A stretch of 64,000 nt of DNA from Voacanga thouarsii (lineage: Eukaryota > Streptophyta > Magnoliopsida > Gentianales > Apocynaceae): positions 1,611,501 to 1,675,500 of the forward strand of contig JANUWF010002121.1 in assembly GCA_026120185.1 (NCBI GenBank), read 5' to 3'. Position numbers and translations under genes: made by a program. Shown in pieces: positions 45,487-58,155 of this stretch (the stretch's first letter is position 1; each line of letters starts with the position of its first letter). Under the pieces are notes generated by a model. The model had not been told where the DNA came from and did no database searches. It saw only the letters and a program-made list of their open reading frames with translations.

Positions 45487-45951
45487 CTAGTCCTCATCAG
45501 AACCCTTATCATCAGCCTCATACAACCAACCCCCAGAATTCTTGGAAAAATCTACCCCAACCCCACTGGCAAACCCCTCCATTGGCTCCTTCCTCGGGTG
45601 CCTAGAACTCTCCCCGGGATCAACTTGGCTAGAAGAAGGAATGAAAGAAGGCCTAGGTGGAGACTCATAGTCTATTTCCCCTGGGTCATCACTATCTGCT
45701 ACTAAGTCCACTACGGGACTAGGAGGGTAGGTAACAGCCTCCACTACCATCACCTCATCATCACTGTCAGAGCTTATGTCTACCACCGGGATTGAGGATG
45801 GCTCAGGAATCTGGACCTTATCATCATTACTATCCTCCACAGGGATAACTGGCTAAGAGGCAAGCTGGGAAACTGGAACGTCTTCCGAGTAAATGGGGAT
45901 AGGCGAGTGCCACTGCTACCCTTTCCTTGCGGTCCTAAGCATCATAACCAT
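45487..45951 (-). pseudogene. Acidic leader ORF upstream of gag in TEK-4
   Basis: An ATG at the complement of 45949-45951 opens 155 codons, stopping at 45487, with two in-frame TAG codons near the start. The intact part (45840-45487, 117 aa) is rich in Asp, Glu, Ser and Pro: VVDISSDSDDEVMVVEAV, then VVDLVADSDDPGEIDYESPP, ending NSGGWLYEADDKGSDED. TEK-2 has an acidic ORF of about 288 codons in the same place, starting equally soon after the PBS and with a similar GWL-E-DD tail. No known domain is recognised. Between it and gag (45229-45486) I see only AT-rich non-coding DNA. Confidence 0.55.
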
Positions 45952-46037
45952 CCTACAGCATCAACAAGATAGGTTAGATAAAGATTTAAACTTAAATAAA
46001 TGGCATATATACTATCAATATTGGCTTATAACCTAGT

Positions 46038-46048
46038 CTCTGATACCA
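46038..46048 (-). promoter_or_regulatory. TEK-4 primer binding site
   Basis: On the minus strand TGGTATCAGAG follows the 5' LTR end after 2 nt, as in TEK-2. Confidence 0.85.
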
Positions 46049-46050
46049 CT

Positions 46051-48393
46051 TGTAACACTCCACTAAATAGGCATGCCAGGGCCGGGGATGTTGTCCCGCC
46101 AAAAGACAATGGGTCTTTATAACTAGGTCATACAAATAAAATTGTGGAATAAAAATAATACTTTAACTTAAAATTTATTACAACCCAAGAATAAATCCAA
46201 GAATAACAAAAACAAATCTATAATAAAATTTATCCACTGTCATCTCCCCAAAGCACTACATAAAAAAAATTATCAGAAAATCTTCCAAGGCAGGCAATAT
46301 CTAGCTACTCATCCGCATAGTAGGATCGACATAAAATCATGGTAAAAATGGTGATAGACAAAAATCTCATTAAGTCCGTGTGTGCTTTGAGTGTCTAGTG
46401 AAAATAGTTCGTGAATGCAAAGCATAAATCTTTATAAGAGAAATACTAGCAAGCAATAAACATTAGTTAAAATTAAGAGTGGTGTTTTGGCTTTTACAAC
46501 CATACATAATCAATAAAATCAACCACTTAAAAGAAATGATCATGGGTTACCACACGTTGGGCCCCATAATCGGTCAGAATGCCAACACTTTGTGCAGATT
46601 ACAAAAAAGGTAGGTGATCGGCCTACTGGGCAAGATACTCCTCCATCTCTATACCTAAACAACAACTGGGTGTCCATTCCAGCAAAACACAGTCACTTGA
46701 CTGAAAAATAAACTGCTAGTTCGGACCGGCAAGACCTACTGGACTGACATCTTATCCGGGCAAGACTCACCCCTCAGAGGTGGCCACCAACTAAGAGACT
46801 TACCCTAACCCCTCAAAGACTAACCCAAGCAGTCCACCCTTATTGAGTACTTAACGTAATGTATCCCAGATGGGAAAAATGAACCAAACACAGTTTCACT
46901 TGAAAATGTCAATTAAGGGTTTCCAAAGTCATTGTCAAAATTAGTTTTAGAAAGAGTTTTGAGTTTGAGTAAATCTACTTATTGGTTTTCAAATAATTCA
47001 TTTGTCTGAAATAAGAAAGAAGTCAATCCTCAATTCCCTTTACAAATATGAGTGTCCATGCACTCTACATTTGGCTTGCCATAATATACATTTTACATCA
47101 ATTGGGTTTTATGTAGGAGCTTACCTAATCCTTAGCTCGAGATAAAATAAAGATCTTTGATCACTGACCCAACCCCGCCTAGGGTAAATATAAATCAGGC
47201 AAATAAGACTAACTCAACTCACTACTACCATGATCCCAGTGTCCCAAGCTTTAAGAACAAATAATAAATAAAAGGTTTATAAGCTAAGTCTAATTTGATA
47301 TTTAAAATAATTGGTGTTTTGGGAAATATGTACTAATAAGCTGAAGGTTTAATTCTTGCTAAGAATAATTTAGAGTTTATTTTATGAAAAGTCCTAGGTG
47401 ATATTAGGTAAAATAATGATTTACTAATAATTAATTGTTTTAAAATAATTGCTAACTAAAATTGGTTGAAAACAAATTTTAATGGGTCTTGATTGGAAAC
47501 TAATAAATAATTTTTAACAGGTTTTGATTAAAAGATAATAATTGAAAGATAATAAATTTTAATGATATATATGAATATAAGACTTACAAAATTAATATTT
47601 TTACTTATTATGATTATTTATATAAAAGGCTTTATTTGATAATATTATTATATATAATAGCTATATATTTTATTTCGTTAATAAAAGCTATCATTTGTTT
47701 AACTAAAATATAATAATCCAAGTCTACCTTTCTAGGGTTTTTGAATTTGCTAGCAACAATTATAATATTAAAAATTTTATTGAAGAAATAAAATTAGCTT
47801 AGGGACAACTAGTTTATGATCATAATTCCACTTGCTAATTACAATCATGAACAAATACTCCACTTCAATTCATCAAATCATCCAAATCATGAATAAAAAC
47901 ATAGATCCAAATTTATCAAGGCATGATCCAACCACTACTAGCATAAACATAATAATGGCTTCAATAATCATACATGAATATAAATCCTATTCATCATAGA
48001 TGACATAATCTCTAGCATATTTGATCCCAAATACTACCTATGACATGGACACATGCAATAAACCCTAAAAACACCATACAATCAACCAAGACAATCAACT
48101 CATGCATAAATCTCATCTCCATCATAAACACACATTTGTTCATGCTTCAATCTCTACTCAACACAACAATACATGCTCCAATCCTATTCATAATCCATCT
48201 TCTACCAATATCATCCTAGAGACATGAATCTAGAATTTAAAAGGAGGGTTGAAAAGGCTTACTTAATTGATGAGTACCTTGAAGGAGTTCCGAATGGATC
48301 TCAACTCCTAGATGTCTAAATCTTTCCAAGGAAGATGAAGAAAGCATGGCCATTGGTGAAGAACCATTCAGCCAAGAAGAAGAGAGTGTTCGG

Positions 48394-48431
<38 letters not shown>

Positions 48432-50369
48432 AGTCCATTAGCATGCTTAATCATATATATATTCATTAGAGATCAAAGATTAGTGAAGATGAAGTTGTTT
48501 GAACAAACCTACCTTGAAGGTGTTATTGAGCATTCACAAAATTTCTGATTTTTTATCCAAAAGAACAAGTTGGATTTTGGAGTTTGATGTTAAACATGGA
48601 ATGGTTGGTCTCGCGGCAGTGAGTAGATGAAATCTAGAATTTTTGGAAGATGTTTGAAGTGGTTTGGAGAGGTATTAGGCGAAAGAAAGGAGTAGGTGTT
48701 CTTGGCGTTCTATGTGTGCTTGGAGGTTGAAGGGAATGGAGGAATTTTGGTTAGTGCTAGCAGAAATTCTGAGGGAGAGAGTGACCGAATTGTTTTGAGG
48801 GGTTTTGGAAGATGATTTTTCTAGTTTGAAAGGAAAAGGAAAGGCTGGTTGTTGAAATCCTAAAAGAATATTTTTGGGAATCAAATTTGGAAACAAAATA
48901 TAGCAAGAATATTTTGATCAATAGAGAGCTTTTTGGAACTGCTATGGCTAACTAATTGCACTGTGATTTGGCTGGATGAAAGTTGGTTGAAGAAGGTTAA
49001 TGGTGGCTGAAAAGAAGGAGTGTAATGGTGAAGGGATGGTCTGGTTGTTTGAGGGACATTTTATGGTTGGTTGCTAAATTAAGTTTGCTGGAATTTTGGT
49101 ATCCAATCAAGGCATGATTGCAGTGATTTGTTGGAGACATTTTTGGGCAGCCATGACTGATTTTCATGCAGAATGCTGGAGAAGACAATGGAGTTCAGTT
49201 CGTGGCTGTTCAAGAGAAGTCTGTGCAGAAATATGGTGAAGGTTTCGGACAAGGCCAAAGGAGAACAAAGTTGGAAATTGTGTTCAGTGATTTCGCAAGT
49301 TTGAAGGAAAATTCTAGGCAGATTTTTCTGCCATTGTTCAGATAGTTTGTAGAGGATTTGAGGAAAGATTCAGAGGTCTTTCAAGGCTGGTTTTCAGCCT
49401 TCTTCATGGAGGAAAAAAGTGGCTAAGGAGCTAGAGAAAAACTGGAAGAAAATAGCTTGGTTTGAACTCACCTATGTTGCGAATTTGCCCAGAAAATTTT
49501 CTAGTTTTGCACAACATTTGTGCAGTCCGAAATTGGCCAGAAAATTCCAGGTTTCAAGCTTATCAAGAGGGCCATTTTCTGACAACATTTGGAAGGGAAT
49601 AATGGCTGAGAATTTCGACTCTTTGCATGCACAAGAAGTTGGAAAAAAAATTCCTAAACACTTCATGAAGGAAATGAACCTAGCTAGAGTGGAGTTTTGA
49701 AGGTTCACTAGGGGAATTAATTCCCTTGGAACCTTCCCCAACTCTTTCACATTTTCAGACCATAAGATGTCATTTCCTTAGACATTTTGAACCTTCAAAG
49801 CCACAACACTTTACTGAATTTTCTGCAATGTAATTGGCTAGTACAAATTGACCAACCTAATGAATTGAGAAGTAGGAAAAATTAAGGATCAAGAAGGGAT
49901 GAATTCCCTTAGGAATTTTTGTAGGGTACAAGAATAGGATTAGATACTCCTACCATGTCTCCCCTAGGACAACACCTCTACTCTACTCTAAAGCACCTAA
50001 GGCCGAAAATACAACCTTCGCAAGCAAAAATAAAATTTAATCCTGCTAAAGCTCCAATGATGGAATTTGAACCCAAGACCTCAAGAATTAATTCCAAAGC
50101 TCTAACCACTACACAACAACAACTCCTGTTCTTATTTTCTTTCTAAAATATTTTTCCTATTTAATCCTCAAGTTATCTCCCTATTTTTACCGCAGGCAAA
50201 AATTACCATTTTTCCCTTCTTACTCAATAACCATAATCATGCCCTCTAGACTATAAAACCCAAATCTAATGCACATAAAATCATCTAAAAATATATTTAA
50301 TCATGCAATAAAGTATGATATGCATCCCAACCCTCTTACTCAAAGGTTGATTTTGATTGTGGTTTCACA
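46051..50369 (-). mobile_element. TEK-4 5' LTR
   Basis: On the minus strand it runs from TGTGAAACCACAATC at 50369 to GGAGTGTTACA at 46051, 4319 bp, paired with 36256-40647. The right flank (CCGCT) and the flank of the other LTR (CCAGC) do not form a matching 5-bp duplication. It includes (AG)n at 48398-48427 and an AT-rich block (47240-47800). No genes are seen inside. Confidence 0.92.
50062..50116 (-). promoter_or_regulatory. tRNA-like A/B-box pair in TEK-4 5' LTR, A box decayed
   Basis: B-box-like GGTTCAAATTCC is intact on the minus strand (50062-50073); the A-box-like part reads TTGTGTAGTGG. Confidence 0.4.
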
Positions 50370-50677
50370 CCGCTAGGCTCGGCTTGCGGCTCGATCCATC
50401 TTCTTCCTCGAGAAAAAAAATCCTTTTGCTGTGATTTTCTTCTGCAACTTTTGTTGGGCACCTCTTTGTTACTTGCAATTGTCTAAGCCCATTTCTTGTC
50501 ACATTTTTCAACAAAAAACATGACAACCACCTATACCCTTTCAAATTAGGTTTAAACGAAGCTAACCAAAGCATGGGAAAATTTTTTTTACAGAGGCTCC
50601 GATACCTCAACGGTGAGGTGTACAGACAATCCACCTATACCAAAATAGCGAAGGATCTCATTATAAATAGTCTTACC
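50370..50677. other. Unassigned spacer between TEK-4 and COP-2
   Basis: This 308-bp segment is not similar to anything else in the window that I can see. On the minus strand it contains GAGGTATCGGAGCC, which resembles a PBS but is not next to an LTR end. Short ORFs cross it without recognisable motifs. Confidence 0.4.
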
Positions 50678-51649
50678 TGATGGGATTTCTATATCACAAT
50701 AACGATTACTGTGGCGGAAAATAAGAAATCCAAGCCCCATGATCACAAGCACGTGAATTAAAATAGGTTTAACAAGTAAAAAAGGTAACAATTTTACCTT
50801 TTATTTGAGCGTCTGAAAACAAAAGTTTTTCTTTCTTGTCTGACGATTGTGGCGCCATCCAGCAATCTTCTTAACGCCAATGGATCAGAAATAGGTTGAT
50901 TGTCATGCCTATGTGATCACAGTACGCAATCACCTCTAACAGTAGTCCACACGAGGGTCATTCTCAAGTGTACTAACTCTTCTGTGCCAGCAGTAGAAAA
51001 TCAAGCGGCTAGGGTTTTTAGTTTTTTTGAGAGAGAGAAAAAGAAGAGAAGGTTTTGGGGTATGTTGTTTGCCGTGAATAGCTCATGTAATTAGGTATCA
51101 TGCATATGTCTCACATATATCCCGAAAGCTAACTGAAAACACAGTTATAGACTCCATCTGAGAATTCTAAAACAATTCGAATTCTCTAATTGTAATTGTA
51201 ACCATCAAGTTTTCACAATTATAATTTAGCCCATAAATTATAACCAATTATAATTTGGCCACAACAACTTCTCTTTCTCACAATTAACCCCACTATGTTA
51301 TCAAATAACATCTTGAGTATGTAATCCTCTATTGTGTGTGACCTATTAGATTTCCCAGTCAATTGATAGTGAATGTGAATTAATTCAAATGTCTTTGAGA
51401 TTAATAATCTATAATTAATTAGAATTAATCATATTAATTCTAATCAAGATTGTTTTATTAATTCATCAATTAATAAACCCATATTCCGCAGATCATGATC
51501 GGTATCTAGCAACACATCATGTCCAACCAAGAGTCCAGGAAGTTCAGTGGCTTAGCATAAACCCGTCAATAACAAACTACAGTGCAATTAACTTCTTTCA
51601 GCATATAATATCTCATTCGGTCTGGAGTACAGAATTAGTGCCAACTCCC

Positions 51650-51685
<36 letters not shown>

Positions 51686-52449
51686 TCTACCCCGAATATA
51701 ATTGTACTTGTACTAGGAACCCACTACTCTAGATGTGTATCAATTGGAATTGTTTCTAATACACAGTCGTCTTATCCAATGACTTCTTGAGTAGTAATTC
51801 CTATAAATGACTGTGAGATATTCACCCCTAGTATTAGGAGTGGTGAATTCTTTATTGAACCTCTCAACTACTTTCGTTTATCTCACAATGTACCCAATAT
51901 CTATCCTATAGGTAGCCCTCGATTTGACTCCAGAGATTGGAATCAAAGCATAATGCTTAGCAAACAAAATACCTTGGAGATCTCAAGTCTACGGATACTT
52001 GCACGTTTATTATGTTGAGATTATATCATTGGCACTAAATAGTTATCCATGTGATTATCTCATAGTTACGTCATCCAATGTACTTGTTCTATTAACAAGC
52101 ATCCACGTGTTAACTTTGAGTATCTCAATACTCACAGATATGAGAAACACCACCTGATCAAATCACGAAGTCTAACACATGCTAGTCTTAACGCATTAAT
52201 GATGTTCTATCTCATTAATACTACGAATGGAGACTATTTAAGTACTAACACTATACAGTGTAGTAGGAATCTTATATCATGATCTCTATCATGAAATCCT
52301 TAATACTATGTTGTACTAGGGACTTTATCTAACTGTTATTTTACACAAAAGTAAACAAAAGATACTGTAAGATAAATAATGCCTTTAATTAAAATAAAAT
52401 GTGTCATGTACAAAGTACAAATGATTGCCTCTAGGGCATAGTACTAACA
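50678..52449 (-). mobile_element. COP-2 3' LTR (Ty1/copia)
   Basis: On the minus strand it starts TGTTAGTACTATGCCCTAG and ends GAAATCCCATCA, 1772 bp. COP-3's LTR starts TGTTGGGGATATGCCCTAG and ends GAATCCCAACA, so the termini are of the same type. The pol reading frames end 20 bp upstream, which makes this the 3' LTR. A (TA)n run lies at 51654-51681. No genes are seen inside. Confidence 0.85.
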
Positions 52450-52469
52450 AACTCCTACTTACACTAGAG

Positions 52470-54249
52470 CTAATTATTTATGTATCTAATGCCGAATGAC
52501 TCAATATACCTATCATGTTTCTTTTGGGATAGTGCTTTTGTAAGCGGGTCAGCTATGTTCTCATCTATGGCAACTCTCTCTATCTTTACATCATTCCTAT
52601 CTATAACTTCCCAAATCAGATAATAGCGTTGCAGTATGTGTTTAGATCGTTGGTGAGACCGTGGCTCCTTTGCTTGTGCAATGGCTCCATTGTTGTCACA
52701 ATACAGAGATATTAGGCCAACAACGCTAGGAACCACACCCAGTTCCGTCACGAATTTCTTGATCTAAACGGCCTCCTTAGCTGTTTCAGAAGCGGCTATG
52801 TACTCAGCTTTTGTCGTACAGTCGGCAATAGTCTCTTGTTTAGAACTCTTCCAACTTATCGCCCCTGTGCACAATGTAAACACATAGCCAAATTGTGATT
52901 TGAAATCATCTTTGTCAGATTGAAAACTGGCATCAGTATACCTATTTATTTTCAAATCACCTTCTCCATAAAAACACATCATTAGCCCTTCGTAACTATT
53001 TAAGAATGTTCTTTACAGCCACCCAATAACACTCACCAGGGTCAAATTGGTATCTGCTCATCAAACTGAGAGCACAAGATACATCGGGCCTTGTACATAT
53101 TATAGCATACATGATAGATCCAACTGTCGAAGCATATGGAATCTTACTCATGTGATCCCTTTCAACTTGTGTCTTGGGAGACATCGACTTTAAAAGGCTT
53201 ACACCATTTAACATGGGTAAGAATCCCTTTTTAGATTGATCCATGCTAAACCTCTTTAGTACTTTATCTATGTATGTAGACTGTGAAAGACCTAGCAACC
53301 TTTTAGATCTATCTCTATAAATCATTATTCCAAGAAAATAAGTTGCTTCACCAAGGTCTTTCATAGAGAATTGTTTGGACAACCAAACTTTAACTGTTTG
53401 TAAGATAAGTATATCGTTTCCTATTAGTAATATGTCATCTACATAAAGAATTAAGAAAATGATTGCGCTATCACTGACCTTCTTGTATACACAAGACTCG
53501 TCCATGTTTTAAATGAAACTAAACTCTTTGATTGTTTCATCAAAATGGATGTTCCAACTCCTAGAAGCTTGCTTAAGTCCATAAATGGACCTTTGCACCT
53601 TACACACCTTTGTGCTATCATTGGATGTGAAACTCTCAGGTTGTGTCATACATACTTTCTCAGTCAAATTTCCATTTAGGAAAGTTGTTTTTACACCCAT
53701 TTTCCAAATCTCATAATCATAATGAGTAGCAATGGGTAGGAATATCCTGATGGATTTTAACATGGCTACTGGCGAGAAGGTTTCATCATAGTCATTACCA
53801 TATTGTTAAGGATAACCTTTCGTCACTAGTCGTGCATTATAGGTAACTACGTTACCATCCATGTATGTTTTCTTCTTGAAAATACATTTGCACCCAATAG
53901 GTTTAATTCCTTTGGGTGGATCAATTAAAATCTATACTTGGTTGTCGTACATAGAATCCATCTCTGATTTCATGGCCTTAAGCCATTTACCAGATTCTGA
54001 ACTATTCAGAATATCCTTGTAAGTAGTAGGCTCATCTTCATCTATGAGCAATACGTTATTGTGGTTATTAATAAGAAATCTATAACTCTCCGGTGCCACA
54101 CGTATCTTACAAGACTTACGGGGTTCTTGTGTAGTAGAAGGTTCATCTATTCTCTCAATAGATATAGGATTAGACAGTTGATCCTTGTTTGTTTGATTTT
54201 CATGAACTTCACTAAGTTTAATTTTACTCCTACTATCCCCTTTGAGCAT
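52470..54249 (-). pseudogene. pol: COP-2 reverse transcriptase and RNase H
   Basis: On the minus strand: the linker and RT start (54249-53932) with EDEPTTYKDILNSSESGKWL and AMKSEMDSMYDNQV; then (53763-53509) RIFLPIATHYDYEIWKMGVK, TTFLNGNLTEKVCM and YGLKQASRSW; then (53505-52996) the catalytic LILYVDDILLIGND with YVDD intact, LSKQFSMKDLGEATYFLGIM, and YASTVGSIMYAIICTRPDVS. RNase H (52982-52470) has DASFQSDKDDFKSQFGYVFT, KSSKQETIADCTTKAEYIAA, LYCDNNGAIAQAKEPRSHQR and IADPLTKALS. Single stops separate these frames, with a longer damaged stretch at 53764-53931. The last codon is at 52470. Confidence 0.9.
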
Positions 54250-55049
54250 GTGTTCTTTCTCTAAGAAGATGGCATGCTTCGAAACAATGCTTTGTTTTCA
54301 GAGGGTAGGTAGAAGTAATATTCGAAAAATTCTTTCGGATATTCCACAAATAAACACTTGTCAGATTTACTGTTAAGTTTGTCTGACTATAGCCTTTTAA
54401 CAAATGCAGGACAACCCCATACTCACAAGTGAGATAACTTTGTTTTCTTACCAAAGAACATCTCAAATAGGGTAGAATCAACCGATTTTTCCGGAACTCT
54501 GTTTAGTATATAAACAGATGTATCTAGTGTATACCCCCAAAACGATTTTGGTAGGTATACAGAAGCCATCATGGTCTGTATCATATCTAAAAGGGTTCGA
54601 TTCCTTCTCTCAGATACACCGTTATGTTGAGGTGTATGTGGTGGAGTCCATTAATATAATCTCCCATTATCTATAAAATAACTCAGAAACTTTTGGCTCA
54701 TGTATTCTCCTCCTCGATTAGATCTTAGAGTCTTAATACTTTTGCCAAGTTATTTCTCTATTTTATTCTTGAAGTCTTTGAACTTATCAAAGGCTTTAGA
54801 TTTGTATTTCATTAAATAAAAATACATGTATCATGAGAAATCATCGATAAAGGTTATGAAATAGTTATAACCTCATCTTTCTTGTATTGACATTGGGCCA
54901 TATACATTAGAATGTATATGTTCTAATAACTTCTTGGTCCATTCTCCTTTTCTTGAAAAATGAGTTTTAGCCATTTTACCTAGTAAACAATACTTGCATG
55001 TGCCATATGATTCATAATCAAATGACCCTAAGTTACCAAGCTTGTGTAA
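54250..55049 (-). pseudogene. pol: COP-2 integrase, first part split off by CHR-2
   Basis: On the minus strand it begins KLHKLGNLGSFDYESYGTCK, YCLLGKMAKTHF (GAG-pre-integrase zinc site). The core follows with IHSNVYGPMSIQER, where the first catalytic aspartate of the usual HTDVCGP is asparagine, then YNYFITFIDDFS, LGKSIKTLRSNRGGEYMS (second aspartate also asparagine), and NGVSERRNRTLLDM (glutamate present). Stops TGA and TAG occur throughout. The upstream coding part lies at 58156-58531, on the other side of CHR-2. Confidence 0.85.
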
Positions 55050-55054
55050 CTTAG

Positions 55055-58000
55055 TGATATGATCTTGAATGGGCTTTTTCTTAGTGTTGTGGGTGGTTTA
55101 GTTGATTATGAATTCAGCTCATCCCATGGGACCAAAATAGTAATTTCTTGAGACAAAAGGAGAAATTAAACTAACAACCTACCCTCTATCAAACCCATGA
55201 AGAATTAGGCTTCAAAGACCATCAAGAATAGTAGAAAGTTCTACTATAATCTTACCCTAATATTCTTGAAGCAACAATGGCAAACAAGAACAAAAGAATT
55301 GAGAAAATAGGCACCCGAGTAATGGAATTCAAACAAACCTTAGAAGAGCAAAGCAACTAAGACCTATTGAAAGAAAACACATTTGATTATCTAAAAGATT
55401 TATAGACTCATTCATAAGGAGGACTAAGCCTTAAGCATGGTCTTGAACAAGATGAACAAGAAGGCTAGGGCCTCTCAAGACTCTCTCTTCAAATTTGAAT
55501 AAAGTGTGTGAATTGTGTTGTCAAATCACTAAAAGTTGTATTTATACTACCTTGAACCTAGCTAAGTAATCCCTGAGGTTCTAATACAATTTAGGGCTTT
55601 AATAAGTCTTTAGAAAGCATTTAACATGGAGGAAAATTGGAGAAAATATCAATGATGTATTAATTATTTTATTGTAATTTGACATTGTTTTAGATATTCA
55701 TGGTTTTTAGAATTATTTGATCTTTTGATTAATTAGTTGTTATTCTTGGTATTTGATTACTTGTACTTATTTCAAGATTAATTGGTTGGTTCTTTCCATG
55801 AACTTTCTTGGACAAAAGGGTTGATGGTTGTTTCAATTCATTAGTTTTGCATTTGTTAGCTTTTAACTTGCTTGGATAAAGGGGTTAAGAGTAGGAACAA
55901 AGTAGTTAAAGGTTAATTGATGTCTACCAGGATATGGATTCATTGATTAATTTCATGTGTAAATTTGCCAGGAATGGAAATTTAATCAAAGGATTATGGT
56001 TAATGCATCTTTTAGATGAATTAGTTAAGACAGGATATGTGATATTAATTTGTGTAGAAGATAGGGATTCATGGATTGAACAAAGAGGTGAATCTATGTT
56101 ATCCTTCATGATGTCAAGAGAATAATTAGTTATGATAATGATTAGGTACTTTAAGATCATGATTGTCAAACTAATGGTTTGAGTTACATAATTCTACATC
56201 CTTGATATGTACATTTTATTTTATTTTATTTTCCTTTTTATTTCGTTTTAACTTTTTTGTGTCAGTTAAACAATGAAAGAGAAATGATTAATGCATACTT
56301 GTTTCTGGAGGATCGACACTCGTTTGAACCCTATGCAATGTTAATGATGAGTACGCTTGCTCATATGTGTAATTTGGGGTTAACATTTTAATTTAAACTT
56401 GATTGGGAATGAGCTTATTTTTATATAATTTTTATACCTAAATCCAAACGCATAAGTCCTCACTTTGCTTTCTTGCTTGTTGGCTCTCAAATGTTGGTCA
56501 CTCTATGCTCGTGTTTGCTCTTTTAGGCTCTTTTAGTAATAGTCTCACCCTCTTGCCTTTTTCTCAATACTCAAGCCTTCTTGTTCAATCCTAATTCTCC
56601 CCAATAGCAAAAGATTTAGTCCAACTTAGTGAATCAAACAAATCAATGGATTTTTCTAATTAGGGGGTCTTAGGGGAATTTCAACAAACACTTGTTAGGC
56701 ACCTTAAGCAAATAAGTTTTTAATCAAGAATTTCAATAAATGTGGACTCAGACATAAGAAAAAATACTAGACACACAAAGAAACACTTCTAAATAGAAAC
56801 AAACAAGAGATAGCAAGAATAAAGAAACAAGAACAACTAGAACTAGGATTATGAAGAACAAGATGATCACAAGTGTGCACTAGTAAAGTTGAGTTCAATG
56901 AGCATGGAATTCAACAATAGAGCAATATACTAAATTCCAATATCCCAAGGAATGAAAATTAAGAATCAAAGTTCTTAACTATTTCCAAAAGCATTCTTAT
57001 AGAACATTTATCAAACACCTTGGTTGCAATCCCGTTATTGAAAACCAACTAATATTTTCACACAAATTCAAGCCCATTTTCACCACAATCATAAGATAAA
57101 TTTGTTCCTAAGTAATATACTAACTTCAAGCTCTTTGATATGATCTTAAGTGGGCTTTTTCTTGGTGTTGTGGGTGGTTTAGTTGATTATGAGTTCAGCT
57201 CTTCCCATGGGATCAAAACAGTGAATTTCTTGAGACAAAAGGAGAAATTAAATTAACAACCTACCCTCTATCAAACCCTTGAGGAACTAGGCTTCAAAGA
57301 TGCTTAAGAATAATAGAAAGTTCTACTATAATCTCACCCCAATATCCTTGAAGCAATAATGGCAAATACAAACAAGAGAATAGAGAAAATAGGCACCTAA
57401 GTAATGGAATTCAAACAAACCTTAGAAGAGTTAAGCAACTAAGACCCATTGAAAGAAAATACATTGGATTATCCAAAAGATTTATAGACTTATTCATAAG
57501 GAGGACTAAGCCTTAAGCATAGTCTTGAACAAGATGAGTAAGGAGGCTAGGGCCTCTCAAGACTCTCTCTTCAAATTTGAATAAAGTGTGTGAATTATGT
57601 TGTCAAATCACTAAAAGTTATATTTATACTACCCTAGCCCTTGCTAAGTAATCCCTGAGGTTCTAATACAATTTAGGGCCTTAATAGATCTTTACAAAAC
57701 ATTTAAAAAGGAGAAAAATCAGAGAAAATATAAAAAACGTGGGGCAGCAATTGGCTGCCCAGGCTGGAGCCGACGCTGGCTAGGGCTCTTAAGCTGGCGC
57801 CGGTTGTGCACTGTTTCGAGCCGTCGTGTGTAAGTTGAAGTCGACGTCAGTTCAACTACTTGGGCCAATACCGACTGTCCATTGGAAGGCCACCTTTTGG
57901 TCAAATTTCGTCCATTTTTGTTGCTAGCATGAGTTCTTGTTCGTGTCCTTCTTAGATAGTCATCAAAATGAGCTCTTAGCTAGCTTCCTCAACCTTCCAA

Positions 58001-58150
58001 TTCTCTTCCATCCTCAATCATAGTTTTATGACCAATTGAAAATCATTTTGAAGGTTCTTCGTCCTAGATCTTATTATTGGTCCTTGTCCTTGTATGGTCA
58101 CGCCTCCCCCTCCTTGATCTTGACCTCCATGATGAAGCGTAGTCTCATCA
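55055..58150 (-). mobile_element. CHR-2: gutted chromovirus-like element in COP-2
   Basis: It is bounded by a perfect duplication CTTAG (55050-55054 and 58151-58155) inside the COP-2 integrase. On the minus strand: a complete 5' LTR 58150-57136 (1015 bp, TGATGAGACTACGC to ATCATATCA), a leader 57135-56454 matching CHR-1 3122-3600, then an unrelated plus-strand ATH half-LTR (55652-56453), then the terminal part of the 3' LTR (55651-55055). All coding sequence and the 5' part of the 3' LTR are missing. The LTR includes a hairpin GGGCAGC-AATTG-GCTGCCC (57742-57760). Confidence 0.92.
55652..56453 (+). mobile_element. ATH half-LTR inside CHR-2
   Basis: This matches the second half of the ATH LTRs (from about 7040 to 7849 in the solo copy), ending AAATCCAAACGCATAA. 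It begins abruptly after CHR-2 LTR sequence and ends at CHR-2 leader sequence. The ATH U3 is missing. Confidence 0.85.
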
Positions 58151-58155
58151 CTTAG

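Noticed and set aside
55055..57720. Direct repeats at 55055-55651 and 57136-57720 read as a segmental duplication
   Set aside because: They are the two LTRs of CHR-2, as shown by the CTTAG duplication on both sides.
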